Shown here: positions 11,300-22,915 of the stretch, piece by piece | How positions within the stretch are numbered: position 1 is the stretch's first letter | Layout: every line of letters starts with the position of its first letter | Made by a program: the position numbers and the translations under genes | The notes under the pieces: generated by a model | What the model was told of the DNA's origin: nothing | What the model saw: only the letters and a program-made list of their open reading frames with translations | Databases searched by the model: none | Assembly (NCBI GenBank): GCA_015179045.1 | Contig: WHUZ01000002.1 | Coordinates: 186,001 to 250,000 of the forward strand | Length of the DNA: 64,000 bases | Origin: Kalaharituber pfeilii | Taxonomy: Eukaryota > Ascomycota > Pezizomycetes > Pezizales > Pezizaceae | Reading direction: 5' to 3'

Positions 11300-11920
11300 A
11301 TGGGAAGACATTTCCACTCCGGCAAGTAGTTGCACCACTGCGTCCTTCCCCCCTCGAAACCAGGCAACGACACGCCAGAGATCAATGGGATATTTATCGT
11401 GCACTCCCTCCGCATGAGAATACTGTTCCGGGGGACTACTAGCCTGAGGTTCGGCTGGAATCATGGAGACATGGGGACCTGTATAACCCTAAGTAGGGAA
11501 CAATAGGTCTAGGTAACCGTGAGTGTGTAAAAGAGATGAGACCTTAGCTTAATAGAGCTGGAGGTGATCAGTACAAATCGATGGTTTCGGTATGACATGG
11601 AGAAGTCGTATGCGCCACTCAGCTTGAATATTACAGGGGCAGACAGGGGAGACCATGGAGTTTAAAAGTGTTACTTGTATAGCTGTCTCTAATCTATGCT
11701 CGCGCGGGACTTTACCATAGTCGATTCAATTGCAGAGTGTTGCGGCATCTTCTCTCATATTGTTTATTATTTGTGCTTTGTATGTCTTCTTTGACAACAT
11801 ATATCTGCACTGATAGATCCATGGTGTGACTATGTCGGATTAAGGTAATCATTTTCGCTCCAACTCGCACTGAGGCTCCTGTAAACACATCGCGCTGCTC
11901 CTACCTATTATCATTAAAGG
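11300..11920. other. Intergenic, no supported gene
   Basis: No domain-bearing ORF, RNA gene or repeat recognised. Confidence 0.5.
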
Positions 11921-12609
11921 ATGTCAGAGAGCACCCAAGTTGACTCAACGTTGTGCACTATGTATGGAGGAAAACCAGCTACCAAGATCAGGAATCATGT
12001 TATGGGACATTTGCAGCAATTGGCGCAGTTTTCACTGCCACAGAGGGAGGATTTCGATGAGAGTGAGTAAGGCGAGAATCAGGATACGGATGGAAACGTG
12101 AGTGAGGCATCAGGTTTGGACAGAGACGAGGTCGACCCAGGCCAGCAACAATCCTCGTCCCTAGCCATGGTCAACAATACCGCATCGGCATTCTACAACG
12201 AAGGGCAGTATGAAAAGGCGCTGGAGTGGGGTAAGCAAGCGTTAGCTGAGGAAGAGAAGTCGCTGGGTATCGACCACCCCAACACTCTTACCATGGCCAG
12301 CAAAATAGCACATGTTTACGAAAATCAAGGGCAGTATTCCAGGGCACTGGAATGGTATGAGCGAGTATTGGCTGGACGAGAAAAGGCATTGGGCGCAGAC
12401 CACCCACCCACCCTTGATTCGGTTAAGAACATGGCATTGTTTTTCATCAACAAGGAAGAAATAAGAAGGCACTAGAGTTGTTCGAGCGAGCATTGGCTGC
12501 ACAAGAAAACGTACTGGGAGCAGACCACCCAAGCACCCTTAACACTGCCAAACGCATAGCCTCTCTATTCGATGAAATTGGGCGGTCCGATAAAGCCCAG
12601 CAGTTGTAA
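11921..12609 (+). pseudogene. TPR-repeat NLR-tail relic
   Basis: From ATG 11921 the frame encodes NHVMGHLQQLAQFSLP, a motif I associate with the region just before the repeats of fungal NACHT/NB-ARC proteins. It then meets TAA at 12068-12070. The same frame resumes and carries two kinesin-light-chain-type TPRs (YNEGQYEKALEWGKQAL, then YENQGQYSRALEWYERVL, each followed by LGxDHPxTL). At about 12460 the frame shifts. A third TPR (LFERALAAQENVLGADHP) continues in another frame to TAA at 12607. One stop plus one frameshift in under 700 bp makes this a decayed gene end, and no NACHT domain is seen upstream. An unannotated intron could explain the second break, but I saw no good splice pair. Confidence 0.65.
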
Positions 12610-12847
12610 GAGGGAGCATCTAAAGGGCGTTCTGACGGCAAATAAAGTAGATGCAACGAGGTGACAATATTATAGAAAAGACGCGGAACAGAGGCCACGA
12701 AAGATGGTTTGACAGTGACTAAAGATTCTGTGGCCCAATATAGCAACAGTTAACGTTCAAAACTCTGTGCAAGTAAGGTTTGTAGTAGTCTGGCTGGTTA
12801 GCCGCTGCTCAATTGACTGTGTGAGGAGAGTGATGTAGTTACAGATG

Positions 12848-12930
12848 TTTTTTTTTTTTTTAAAAGTATCTCAGTACCATATACCGCCTCGTGGGCTATG
12901 ATGAGATTAGATACAAAGGAATTAATAACA
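12848..12930 (-). mobile_element. Diverged family B insertion
   Basis: Oligo(T) at 12848-12861, then a diverged copy of the family-B unit (CCTCGTGGGCTATGATGAG) extended by TACAAAGGAA, an extension shared with the copy at 29574-29665. No clear target duplication. Confidence 0.5.
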
Positions 12931-13014
12931 AGGAAGAAAATCAGGAGAGGCAATTTTGATCAAAATAAAAAGTGCCGTCTTCTCCCATGTCACCTCCCTA
13001 CCCATCTCAACAGC

Positions 13015-13112
13015 TTTTTTTTTTTTTTTTTTTTTTATCACGTAATCCCGCTTATCGCTACTAGCTATGGCAGGGTCCATGGACAGAAGTCCTTATAGCC
13101 CGGAGACAGGCA
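13015..13112 (-). mobile_element. LINE 3' tail insertion (family A)
   Basis: Poly(T) 13015-13036, then the reverse complement of the last ~75 nt of the LINE 3' UTR (through GCCCGGAGACAGGC). An unrelated segment ending in A25 (13150-13174) follows, so poly(T) and poly(A) face each other here. Confidence 0.75.
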
Positions 13113-13186
13113 CCTGTGCAACTACCTCCAAAAGCGTCCCCAATAAAGCAAAAAAAAAAAAAAAAAAAAAAAAAGGAAACCCCATT

Positions 13187-13284
13187 TTTTTTTTTTTTTT
13201 TTTTTTTTTAATCACATAACCCCGCTTGTAGCACTTGGCCATGGCAGGGCCCCTGGGCAAGCCCTCATAGCCCGGAGACAGGCT
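13187..13284 (-). mobile_element. LINE 3' tail insertion (family A), 98 bp
   Basis: Flanked by a perfect duplication containing ggaaaccccatt (13172-13186 and 13285-13299; the first three As adjoin a poly(A) run). The body equals the last ~75 nt of the LINE plus poly(A), in reverse orientation. It is inserted next to the previous copy's A25 run. Confidence 0.88.
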
Positions 13285-13299
13285 AAAGGAAACCCCATT

Positions 13300-14040
13300 G
13301 TAATGAAGGCTCGAGAGCATCCACTGCCTTGCACAGGATACCGGCATCTAGAGCTGGCGGAACGAGGCTCCAAGGGTGGTCTCAATGGTCAAGTGTCAAG
13401 AACGATGTCATATGTTTGGCCTGTAGTATTCTCTGCAATGTCTGATCTATGTCTGTGTGTCCATGTCTGCCTATCTGTCTGTCTATCTGTCCATCCGATG
13501 ATGTCTCTGTACAGTCCTTGCTACATCCAATTTATAGACCACCTTCACCTTCCTATCAAATCTACACATCCACATCACGCTTCTTAAATATGAGCTCGCT
13601 TCCTCAACATATAAACACATCATCATATGCTCCTACCGATGAGTAGCGCTCCGGCCTACATTTACCCTTATTATTTCCATCGGTACTATGGTTATCATCA
13701 CACCACGACCTTCAGTGATGCAGAGGAAACAGTAAGTAGTCGACAAAAGCAGTTTTTCCAACGTCTCTGCACTTGTCATAGTAGCTTACCGGACCACCTC
13801 TTATTCATGCAACCAAGCGTTGTCATGTGACGAGCCTTTTGTGGAGCCAAGAGATTATTGGGGGCCTGATGTAATGTTAAATTCGAATTGTTCCTCCGTT
13901 TCATGATCAAGAAATCTACTGTTTGTAACACTGGATATCAGCGGACAGTTCTATCCCTACCGTGAAACGTACTGGTGAGTACTCCCAATAAACCTATTCA
14001 ATTGTGAGTTTGATTGTGAGAGAAGATACGAATAAAACAG
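13300..14040. other. Intergenic or upstream exons of the 14.0-14.5 kb gene
   Basis: Contains a short microsatellite (13449-13495, TGTC/TATC repeats). Possible coding scraps lie at about 13690-13735 (before a GTAAGT) and about 13925-13975 (before a GTGAGT). They could be earlier exons of the next gene, but the phases could not be joined. Confidence 0.35.
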
Positions 14041-14468
14041 AAACCAGTGTACAAGGTGATACCACATTCGGCAGATCCCAGTTGGTTTGATTTAGACGAC
14101 CTTGAAGACATGAGCATGCAGGAGTCAATGAGCTGGGTGCGTGATCAGATTAAAGGTTGCATGTTTGGTGTCTGATCCGACGGACATTTGATGGTACTTT
14201 ATTTTCTGACCAGAACAATACAGAGAACATAGCTTATCTTCAGTATATTAATTCTGAAGACCTGAATGACATCAGAGTTGTCACCACCCGGAATGAGCGA
14301 GGCCAGTGTAGGGCATTTGCAACTGCGCACTCATTTCTTGAAGTCTACACAAGTGACTGGGTTTCTGGTGGAACTCCAAAGGCACTCCTAGCACTGCTTG
14401 AGATGGTTGAGAAGGCTGCGGCAAAAAAGAAGGAGGAACAGGAGAAAGATTCTTGGTATGGGCTCTGA
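14041..14468 (+). CDS. Hypothetical protein, partial multi-exon model
   Basis: Two exons are supported: 14041-14136, reading through SWFDLDDLEDMSMQESMSW, and 14214-14468, reading from NNTENIAYLQY to a TGA. The intron 14137-14213 (77 bp) has donor GTGCGT, branch CTGAC and acceptor CCAG, and keeps phase. The first exon is preceded by ACAG at 14040, an acceptor for a further upstream intron, so the start is unknown. The C-terminal part ends in a Lys/Glu-rich helix (KAAAKKKEEQEKDS). I recognise no family; the regular splice signals are the main reason to call a gene. Confidence 0.4.
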
Positions 14469-16298
14469 GGTGTAGCAAACGAAGGGGCCTTGGGAAAAAA
14501 ACAGGCAGCGTGTAAATATTTGTTTCGTTGTTATCACATAAGAAGGACTTCGCGACAAGCTACCAATCTAGAGCTCAAACGATTTAATCAGTGAATTTCC
14601 CGGCGAAGCGCAGCAGCCTCAACAGTGGACATGACTCATCTTCAAAGCATTGTTGTATCCCTACACTTTTAGATAAGTAGCATATTCTCTGATTGCTCCG
14701 TTCTGCATGAGATATCCGATCAGCGAATGAAGCCAAAACCTGCGGCCACTGCCACTAGCCAGCTAGAAACCTTCGTCCTCCGCGAAGGCCGGCACCAGTC
14801 TCCCCGAGTTCGCTTTTGTTACACCCACATGTTTCACTCCACATGCAAGGTCTCATCGGAGGGGCTGACAGGTGAAGCTCCATGGTTCAAGCCCGTATGC
14901 TACATGTCTGTTTGAACTTCCATACAGTGCGAGGTAACACTAGTGTATCGGCCCAAGGACCATACATAGGGGGACCTGCACAGCATTCACAATAGCAGGA
15001 GAGCAATATAACTATTGAACATTTAAAATTATAAAATCTTTTATGCATCAGCAGGGAACCGAACCTGAATTTCCTTAATAACACTTGCATGCTGATACTG
15101 CACAACTAGCACGAGGTCTCATTCCCAGACATACTCACTTCACCGAATTCTGCCGGCCAATCTTTGCACTTCTGCAGTTTCTCCAGTTCCACTACAAGTG
15201 TTTCTTAGAGGGCCAGGCTGCCCTGGAGCTCAGTCGGTCGGCGCTGGAATCAGCGAGCCAGCGCTTAGGTCGAATTGAAGTATGCAGCTCAAACTTATAG
15301 AGAATCAACTGTATATATATAAATTAATTTTTAAGTACAATTCCTTCTTTTACTATCAAGCTCCATTGCTGCGTACCCAGGAAACTTAGGCTGTATTGAG
15401 GCTTTCAACTTGAACAGGTGCGGAGTACATTTTGTTGAGCATTTATGACGGTTTTTGAAGCAGTGGATCTGCCTTTGTCCCTTGTACAAGACATAGAACA
15501 CGCTGATGAACTATAGAGTTAGAGGATGCTTAAGTTACTACCTTGTGAGGGAGCAGGTCCTAGGGAGAGAACAAGCTGTCAACCTCAAGGTCCGCCGTAT
15601 TAGCGACTTGAGAGAATTCTGTGCTCCAAAATTTCGCCAACCAGCCTAGCAAATCTTCTAAAAACGTTGCAAATGAACCAGTGGAAAGACTTTTGACACA
15701 TTACTGTCGTGTGACAGATTTTATGTAGCCGAGCGGCCCGATTCTGTCAGCCGTTCCGGAGGAGATCGCCCAACTCTGAAGGGGGCAGATTTCCGACGGC
15801 ACACATATGTTCTGGCGAAGAATATTCAAGATGGTAAAAAAAAAAAAAGGTTCAAAAATCATTAACGAGAGGTCAAAGGTACATTGTGAGGATAAATGTT
15901 TTTTGGTTTTATTTTGACATGCGGCATGGGCATGGCAAGCGGTCCACAACGCAGTACGCAATGGAAGGGGAGTACACGAGGAAGCGCATGAGTTTCCTTT
16001 TTTTTCACAGAAGGCTTTATTTACAGTTTACTATATCCTATTTACTCATATTATCTTTGAATAATTATGGTCTCATCGTTACTAGGCAGGTCTTGGTTTT
16101 ACTGTGCCAAAACAATGAACATTACTCGATCTATGTAAGGCTTATGGTTACACCTTAGGGCTTTCAGGATCGTGTGTAGGGGAGAATACTCAGAAGCGCT
16201 ATGCATGCACCAAAGTGCAAAGTGAAGTAGGTATGACTTTTTGTCGAAAAGTCTTACAGAACTTTTGTATGGGATTTAGATATTGTTTAGCATAAAAT
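14469..16298. other. Intergenic, no supported gene
   Basis: Nothing recognised apart from an A12 run at about 15837-15848. Shadow ORFs only. Confidence 0.5.
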
Positions 16299-17459
16299 TC
16301 AAGGTGTCGCATCACCACCGGCTGCAATAACAGCTCGAAGCCGGTTTGGCATACTTCTAACTAATAACAGGAGCCGCTCTTTGGTTATTTTAACCCACTC
16401 TTCTTGAAGATTTTCTTTCAGTATAGTTAAAATCCTGAATGCGTCCATATTGTAAATTCCAATTCCACTTCCAGGCCACCCCAAAGTAATTCAATTGGAT
16501 TTAAATTCAGGGATTGCGCTACCCACTCCAAAGATTCCATCCCATTTGCCGCTCGGCATGCTTTTGAATGAGCTTTATGATCTGGTGCACCATTCTCCAT
16601 TACTACAGTCCATCCATAGAAGTCACAAGCTTTATGCCAAAAGGTATAAGCAAAGGATCTAGGATTTTAGTATATTTCGCTGAATCCAGTTTCGCACCAA
16701 ATGGCACAAAAGAAAGATTCGATTTTAACTCTCCACAAAAAGCACTGTGGTGGTGGAAATGGAGGAGCCAGTCTGTGGCGATGTATACGACGGGCATTGG
16801 GTGGGTGCCTGGGTTGGGTTGTTGCTGAAGGGGGGAGTATGTATTGCACCCATGTATGTACAGGAAGGGGCAGTGCGGGAGTCCTGCTCCCCCTCAACCT
16901 ACATCATTCTAGAAAAGTTCTTTCTTAAGATTTCCGGTCCTTGAGAGAAAGAGAACCTCCCCCAGCACCCCATACCATAACTACCTGCCGACCAGATTCC
17001 CATATTTCATTAATGGAATCAGCATGAAATTCCTCACTTGCATTACGAATAACCAATGGTCTATGTCCAAAACAGTGTATGTAGATTCATCTGTCCAAAC
17101 ATGTAGCCAATCCTCTTCCGCTAACACCAAAGCAACCCTTTTCGCTTTGTTTTCGTCTCGAATCCCCCATTTTTTTTTCGAGGACATTGTTTGTGATAGC
17201 CCATACTTTTCATCGCTTCTTGGACCGCACATACCGGACACTTATATCCCAAGTCATCTTTAATTTCTTCCCAGGATAACCGCCATGTATATCGATCTTG
17301 TGTATTTCCTTCAACCGCTGCTTTTCTTCTTCGGTAAAGAATAGGGCGGCCAGTTCTTTTTCTATTACTCAGAGTACCCAGTATTTGCGCTCGTCTATAA
17401 ATCGCTTCAAATGTTCGGTAGTCTATATTGACAATAGCTGCTATATCTTTCCACTTCAT
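16299..17459 (-). pseudogene. Tc1/mariner transposase relic
   Basis: Read from right to left, broken frames give the family's order. First is a helix-turn-helix linker (NRKRTGRP). Then comes WTDES near the first catalytic Asp and MENGAPDHKA around the second. Last is LNLNPIELLWG, the NPxE motif holding the third acidic residue. Several frameshifts separate these pieces, and the middle (about 16745-16980) fits poorly, perhaps an insertion. No terminal inverted repeats were found, so this is an old dead copy. Sequence identity to known Tc1 elements was not measured. Confidence 0.8.
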
Positions 17460-19354
17460 TTGTGCATCATCACATAAAGTAATAATTCAGATGCGCTCAT
17501 CTCGATTGGTGTCTCGATTGCGAATATCATGACCGTGATCTTTGCGTGCGCCCGAATTTTCATTTCGCTATTATGCAGGCTTCAACAGGGATTCGAGCGT
17601 GATTGGAAAGATATGCGAGTGGGATGCAATTGAGAACAAATATTAAAGCTTGTAACTATGCGAAGTGTATGCGCGTCGAAGTAACATAACAAACAGCTGG
17701 GCTCTAACTAGTTATCCTAGCAACTTACCCCTGTCACATTGTATGCGTTTCTGATGACTTTTACCCTTGATACCGAGTACAAGCGAGTGATGCATGTAAG
17801 ATCTCTTTTTGTGTCACTACTCGTATCCTAGTGCCGCCCTGGTGACTCGCTCATGCCCTGAGAATACAAGTGACCCTGGTTCTCTGCTTAAATTAAGCTT
17901 AATGACAGGAGGCGCTCACGAACCGCCACTTATGTATAAGGCTCTATGGACATGTTCCAAGAATGATCATCCCTGCATCAAGTGCTTCCCAAAACTATGC
18001 CAATACAAAACCAGTATCATCAAACGAAATTTTCTACTCATTTCGTGCTTCTGCCGAGACATCGCACTATGTACTAGTAGGTGCAGGACACAACTGGTAT
18101 TGCACATGCAAGTGACCATCACAAGAGATGGCATACTTAGGTCAACCGACTTCCTCAACAGCACCATACAAAATGCTATCCGCTAATAGTGTGGGTTAGA
18201 ATAACAGATTTGGTATGGATATTCTAAGCGCAGCATGAATGTTGCTGTAGCACAGACCCAGCCAATAGATTGCTGTGAATGGGAGCTTGCAATGGGGATG
18301 CCAACTCCTGAACTGGTAACAGATATCTACAGTAAATACATACATACCTGTATCGCGCTCTCGAGCGATGTCGCAAGCGGCTGGATAACTGTGTTGTGTT
18401 ATATGGTTCAATCTTTACAGTCGCCGGTTTGCTTCATAATGATAAATTTACATGTAGATTCTTTACCAGTTCAAACCTTGACTGCACCGGCGATATCTCG
18501 TGGCAGATTCTGTGTCATGAGAACTAACCCCCTTTCCCTGCGGCTCTGGTTACACATGCATAATCCCTACATTTCACATTCAGCGTGGTATGGGATCACA
18601 CTAAGTAACGTTACACAAAGCTTAATTTTGCCTATCATAGGACCATAATCGCGGGATTCGCAAACCTTTGTCCTCAAGAAATATCTAAGATTCCACTGGC
18701 AGATATGCAGTCAGCAGGTATGCATTCAGAATTCTCATCGACTCATAATCACAGTATGTTCTCGACCCGTCTAATTGTCCAGAAGATTTGGTCGCTGAGC
18801 GTAGCTTGCCAAAACTCGTGAAATATTTCCTCTTTATCCACAGCTTTGTGTAACCGGGCGCATCCTTCCGCCCTAGACAAGCGTTTTTATTTCGATTGGC
18901 CAACGCCAATGGCGTCCTGCGCACTTGCATTGTCTTAAATGGATCATACATCGAGTACATATTCCCCCTGAGGTAAAGGAAAGTTATCGATGTGATCTAA
19001 GACAAACCAGCTCAATATAAACCCAGACTTTTTCCCATCTCAATCTTACTCTCAAACAGATGCCACCTTGCTGTGGATTTAAAAATTATTCTCTTCGCTT
19101 CTGGGTTTTGGGTCCTGTGCAGGCTGCACTTGCAGCACGGAACACTCCGAAATTCGCTCGTTCACTTCCTTTTAACCATCTCGCAGAGCGGTGGTCGACA
19201 TTCGTTCAAACAATCCTTCAAACACGCTGCGGTGGTTTTCTGTTACTAGAATTTTCGTTTCCGTCAAAAGAGTTGTATCAAGCGTACGGACCCAAAACAA
19301 GTGCCACCCTACAATACCGTTATTATAACGGAATAAGAATCCAATTCAGTTGCA
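17460..19354. other. Intergenic, no supported gene
   Basis: Long shadow ORFs on both strands without recognisable composition. The end of this stretch is probably the promoter and 5' UTR of the gene starting at 19355. Confidence 0.45.
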
Positions 19355-21553
19355 ATGTATTCCGTTCCCAACAGGGGCTCTACTCTCGGCCTTCCTCCCC
19401 CAGGAGGTCCAACGGCGAAATCCTACCACTATGCGCAATTACCCCCCTCTACTTCTACCCAGGCTACCTTTGTCACTAATCATGGGGATCCTCCACCTTC
19501 CCATCACCACCCCACACCGGACTCACCCGACTCACCACCTCACTACCCCCGTCTGACCCTCACCTATCTCCTTGTCCGCACTCTCCCCATCCTCCTTCTC
19601 AACCTCGTTCTCGAAGCCTTGTTCGCCTACATCCTCAAATTCTACGGCGCCAAAAAAGTACTCCTCTCCGATGACCGCCGGGTGTTTAACATGGCGTCAC
19701 TGTTGCTCGCTGCCGCGCTGAGCATGGGAATTGGGTATTTGTTGGATCAGATCGGCACCATGTTGAGGGGAAGGATGATGGGTGGGAGCTTGAATACAAA
19801 GGAAGAGGTACGTCTTGTCTCCTGCAACCCGCTGTTCACTGTTCTTTTCGGTGTTCGCAAAGTTTAGTTTGTAATCCCTGAAAATGATAAGAATTTGCTG
19901 ATCCTTAATCGGCACGGATCAGATCGCCCACATCCTCCGTGGCACTCTAGGCTCCTACAGTCTTCTTATTTTCTCTCATCTCCGCCGCAAAGCCTATGTC
20001 CACGCCACCACCCTCGCAACTCTCTTCATTCTCTCCAACCTCCTCGGGCGGTTAAGCGTTGGTTTTCTCGGTCTCACGTATGCGGTCGATGACCAGGAAG
20101 TTGAGATAATCCCAGCACTCGAAGGAACATGGTGGCCGGAGCTTGGGGAGCCATTGCGAAATGATAGTGTATTTTTGGAGAGAAAAATGGAGGGGGATAC
20201 ATTCCTTGACTTGGTTCGTGAGGTTACGACAGCGGTGGTGCCGTTTCCGGAAGTGAAAGTTCAGATTGGCGAGGATGGGGAACCGAAGATTGAAGATTTA
20301 GGGGTTTGGGATGTGAAACTAGAGAGAATGGAGGTAGCTGTGGAGGATAAGGGAGAGTCCAGTAAGGTGGTATATAAATATACGCTAAAGGATATTGGAG
20401 GAGAGGAAAGTATCCGTGTGAATCGCAGTATACAGGTGTCGACGGAATGCACACGCGAAGAACCCCGGAACATTGAGCAATTAAGTTGGTGACCACTTCC
20501 AACCCCCAAACTCTACCCCCCCCCCCTTTCTGGAGATGGGGATGGGACTACTATGTCAACGGTGCGGAGCGAAAAGGCTGATATTAAATAAGAGTTTTCG
20601 TCGACCACTTTCTATGCCATGAAACAAGTCGAGATTCTAATGCCGGACTTGAAATCTGAGTTGAGCGGATGGATTTTACATTCGAATTCAAAGACCGTGG
20701 AGGACTGTGGTCCATCCTGCACAATCTTCGGTAAGACTTAACGCTCAGGATTCATGGAACAACAGTCCATCTCTTGCTGGATACGCTTCTCTCTCCCGAT
20801 GCAAATTCAGTCACTAACGGACCTTCCAATGTAGGCGTTACCGAAGGTATCACCTACGATAATATTCTTAAGCCCTGGTACTTCTTCTCTAGCATTGCTT
20901 TTACCTGCCACCTCAGTGTTACCTATGACACTCCGCAATCTTGGGGCCTGGGTCCTGGCGTCGCACCAAGCGTCGAACTTCTCCACTCCCTTTCCAGCTT
21001 CCTCTTTGGCAACGGCACGCGCAATGATAACTACAGCACATTCAAATCCCTAAATGCCACGACCGCAAATGCGGACAGGAAGTGGCTTACCCCGTGGGAT
21101 GTCAACAGCAAGGGGAGATCTCGCCAGGATCCTCCCACGCTTGGCATTGCCGGTGTGTTTGCGCGCGCCGTAGCCCTGGTGGTGCAAAGGTTAGGAGATG
21201 GCCTTGACAAGAGGCAAATCGTGCGGAGCAAACTTACTGCGGCGGGGATATTGTCAGTGGAGTGGGTTCGAGTTGTAGCCGTTTTGGCAGGAATATGTGT
21301 GCTGCAGGTGGCGTTGACCGTGATAGGGGGGTGTTTTGTAGTGGGGACGTTGTGCATAGAGGATGATTTGGATTTGCTGGATGCAGTGATAGCGAGGGCG
21401 AGGTTTCCAGAGAAAACTGAGGAGTCCCAGGTGGAAGGTAAGCCGTGGGTTAAAGGAATGGGAAGACAGACAGGCGATGGGGAGGTGACGTACAGGTTCA
21501 AGGGGGTACTGGGGAGAAAGAGAAAACAGGGTGCAGATACTATGAAGGAGTGA
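19355..21553 (+). CDS. Fungal integral membrane protein, multi-exon
   Basis: ATG 19355 opens a Pro/Ser/His-rich cytosolic N-terminus, then hydrophobic segments (LLVRTLPILLLNLVLEALF and a second around MASLLLAAALSMGIGYLL). Exon 1 ends at 19807. The intron 19808-19922 (GTACGT..CAG) keeps phase, and exon 2 (19923-20492) adds a third hydrophobic region (YSLLIFSHL..LATLFILSNLLG) and a soluble part. Downstream pieces belong to the same protein: CGPSCTIF near 20715 before a GTAAGA donor, and 20813-21553 with a last membrane segment (VAVLAGICVLQVALTVIGG) and a basic tail. Joins between 20492 and 20813 are not resolved, so a frameshift cannot be excluded. It resembles a family of large uncharacterised fungal membrane proteins; function unknown. 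Confidence 0.6.
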
Positions 21554-22915
21554 AGACGGTATCTGAGATTGTGCCTCCTATGGCATTTAAAAAAAATACG
21601 TTGTACTTTAACCTTAAAGCTTCTAACCTTACCCCGGTCCGCTGGTATGGTTGATGACATCTGTACGCGGAGTGAATTTCGCATCAATGTCAACACTCAA
21701 ATCACAACCGAAATAAATAGATATTAATTAGTTTTGTATCGAATGATGATAAATTAGTGAATGAAAAAGAATATTTTGAAGCAATATCTATTTATTTTAC
21801 CGCAAGACACAGAAATCACACTTAAATCTCCCTCTGTCTCTTCATCACTACCTCCTCCATCCGCATCTCTTTCTTCACCTGCAGCCACCTTCATACCCCC
21901 TTCATCCCCCTCCGCTTCATCCATGTTCCAACTGGCATCACACCTGCTCTTATCCACTTCTCTTATATTTTAGAGTTCTTATCTAATCTCCTTAATACTT
22001 TTGTACCTACTTCGGCATGTATTTTCGTATTTCTCAATGTAGGGATATATACGTTAGAGGAATATTATCCCCGCCCGAGGGTATGCCGATAACGGGAGTA
22101 TCCTGTACTTTATACATGAAGCCTACTAATATACTCACCAGCTCGCTATGTAGATCTATGATACTGTACTTGAAACTATGGTGATGCTATTGTTACTCAT
22201 TCCATACACATATTATCAAGTTTACCTGATATATATACTTACTTATTAATACGCCGATCTCGCTGCACTCTGCACACGTCCTTACTCAAGCGGCCATACC
22301 ATCTAAATCCATTAGCCAATGGTGTCAGCAGTTTATAAAATACCCTATTATATATGTGTTCTTATCTTGTAGGTTTAGGGAGTCTCCCCACAATGTTTTT
22401 ATGCTGCATGACGGCCCAGTATTGCTGACCATTTGCATAAGCGAAGATGTATGCTTCAATATGACAGTACCATTCTCTATATATTGGGCCGAGCACCACC
22501 AATTTTCAGGGAATAGGCAACAAAGTATCCATCGAGATTAAGACGATCAGGGTAGGATCATTGACACCTGGCGACTCGAAGTACTGTATGGCCAGCATAG
22601 CATTTTGTATATACCATATAGGTCGTTACTTATGACATAAATAAGCCTGGAAAATGTGCGGAGGATAATTCAACATGTCCTTCCATGCCCCGGCTTTAGT
22701 TTGAGCTCATTTGCACTGATAGTAATTTTTTGTTGTGGCAGCCGGAAAGTGTGCAACATCTCGGTAGTGTGCATTACCACTGTCTTGTGCACACCGCATC
22801 ACAAGTCTGTAGCCAAAGCCTGAGATATCGCTACCGGGTTGCATAACCCAAGCTGAGACTGCTAACAAACGTAGGACAATTTTGGTTCAATTCAGCACTA
22901 ATTTACATGAACGTA
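21554..22915. other. Intergenic with one dispersed repeat
   Basis: No gene. The part at about 22650-22720 (CATGTCC..CATGCCCCGGCTTTAGTTTGAGC) resembles about 38425-38500, a dispersed repeat of unknown type. Confidence 0.45.

Noticed and set aside
13449..13495. Possible CRISPR-like or structured repeat
   Set aside because: It is a simple TGTC/TATC microsatellite; a nuclear fungal sequence is not expected to carry CRISPR arrays.
15225..15295. tRNA-like stretch with GAGCTCAGTCGGTC and GGTCGAATTG
   Set aside because: The box A and box B likenesses are weak, no cloverleaf pairing works, and no T-run follows.
18235..18648. 137-codon plus-strand ORF
   Set aside because: No domain, no splice context, composition like neighbouring non-coding DNA, and an overlapping minus-strand ORF of similar quality.
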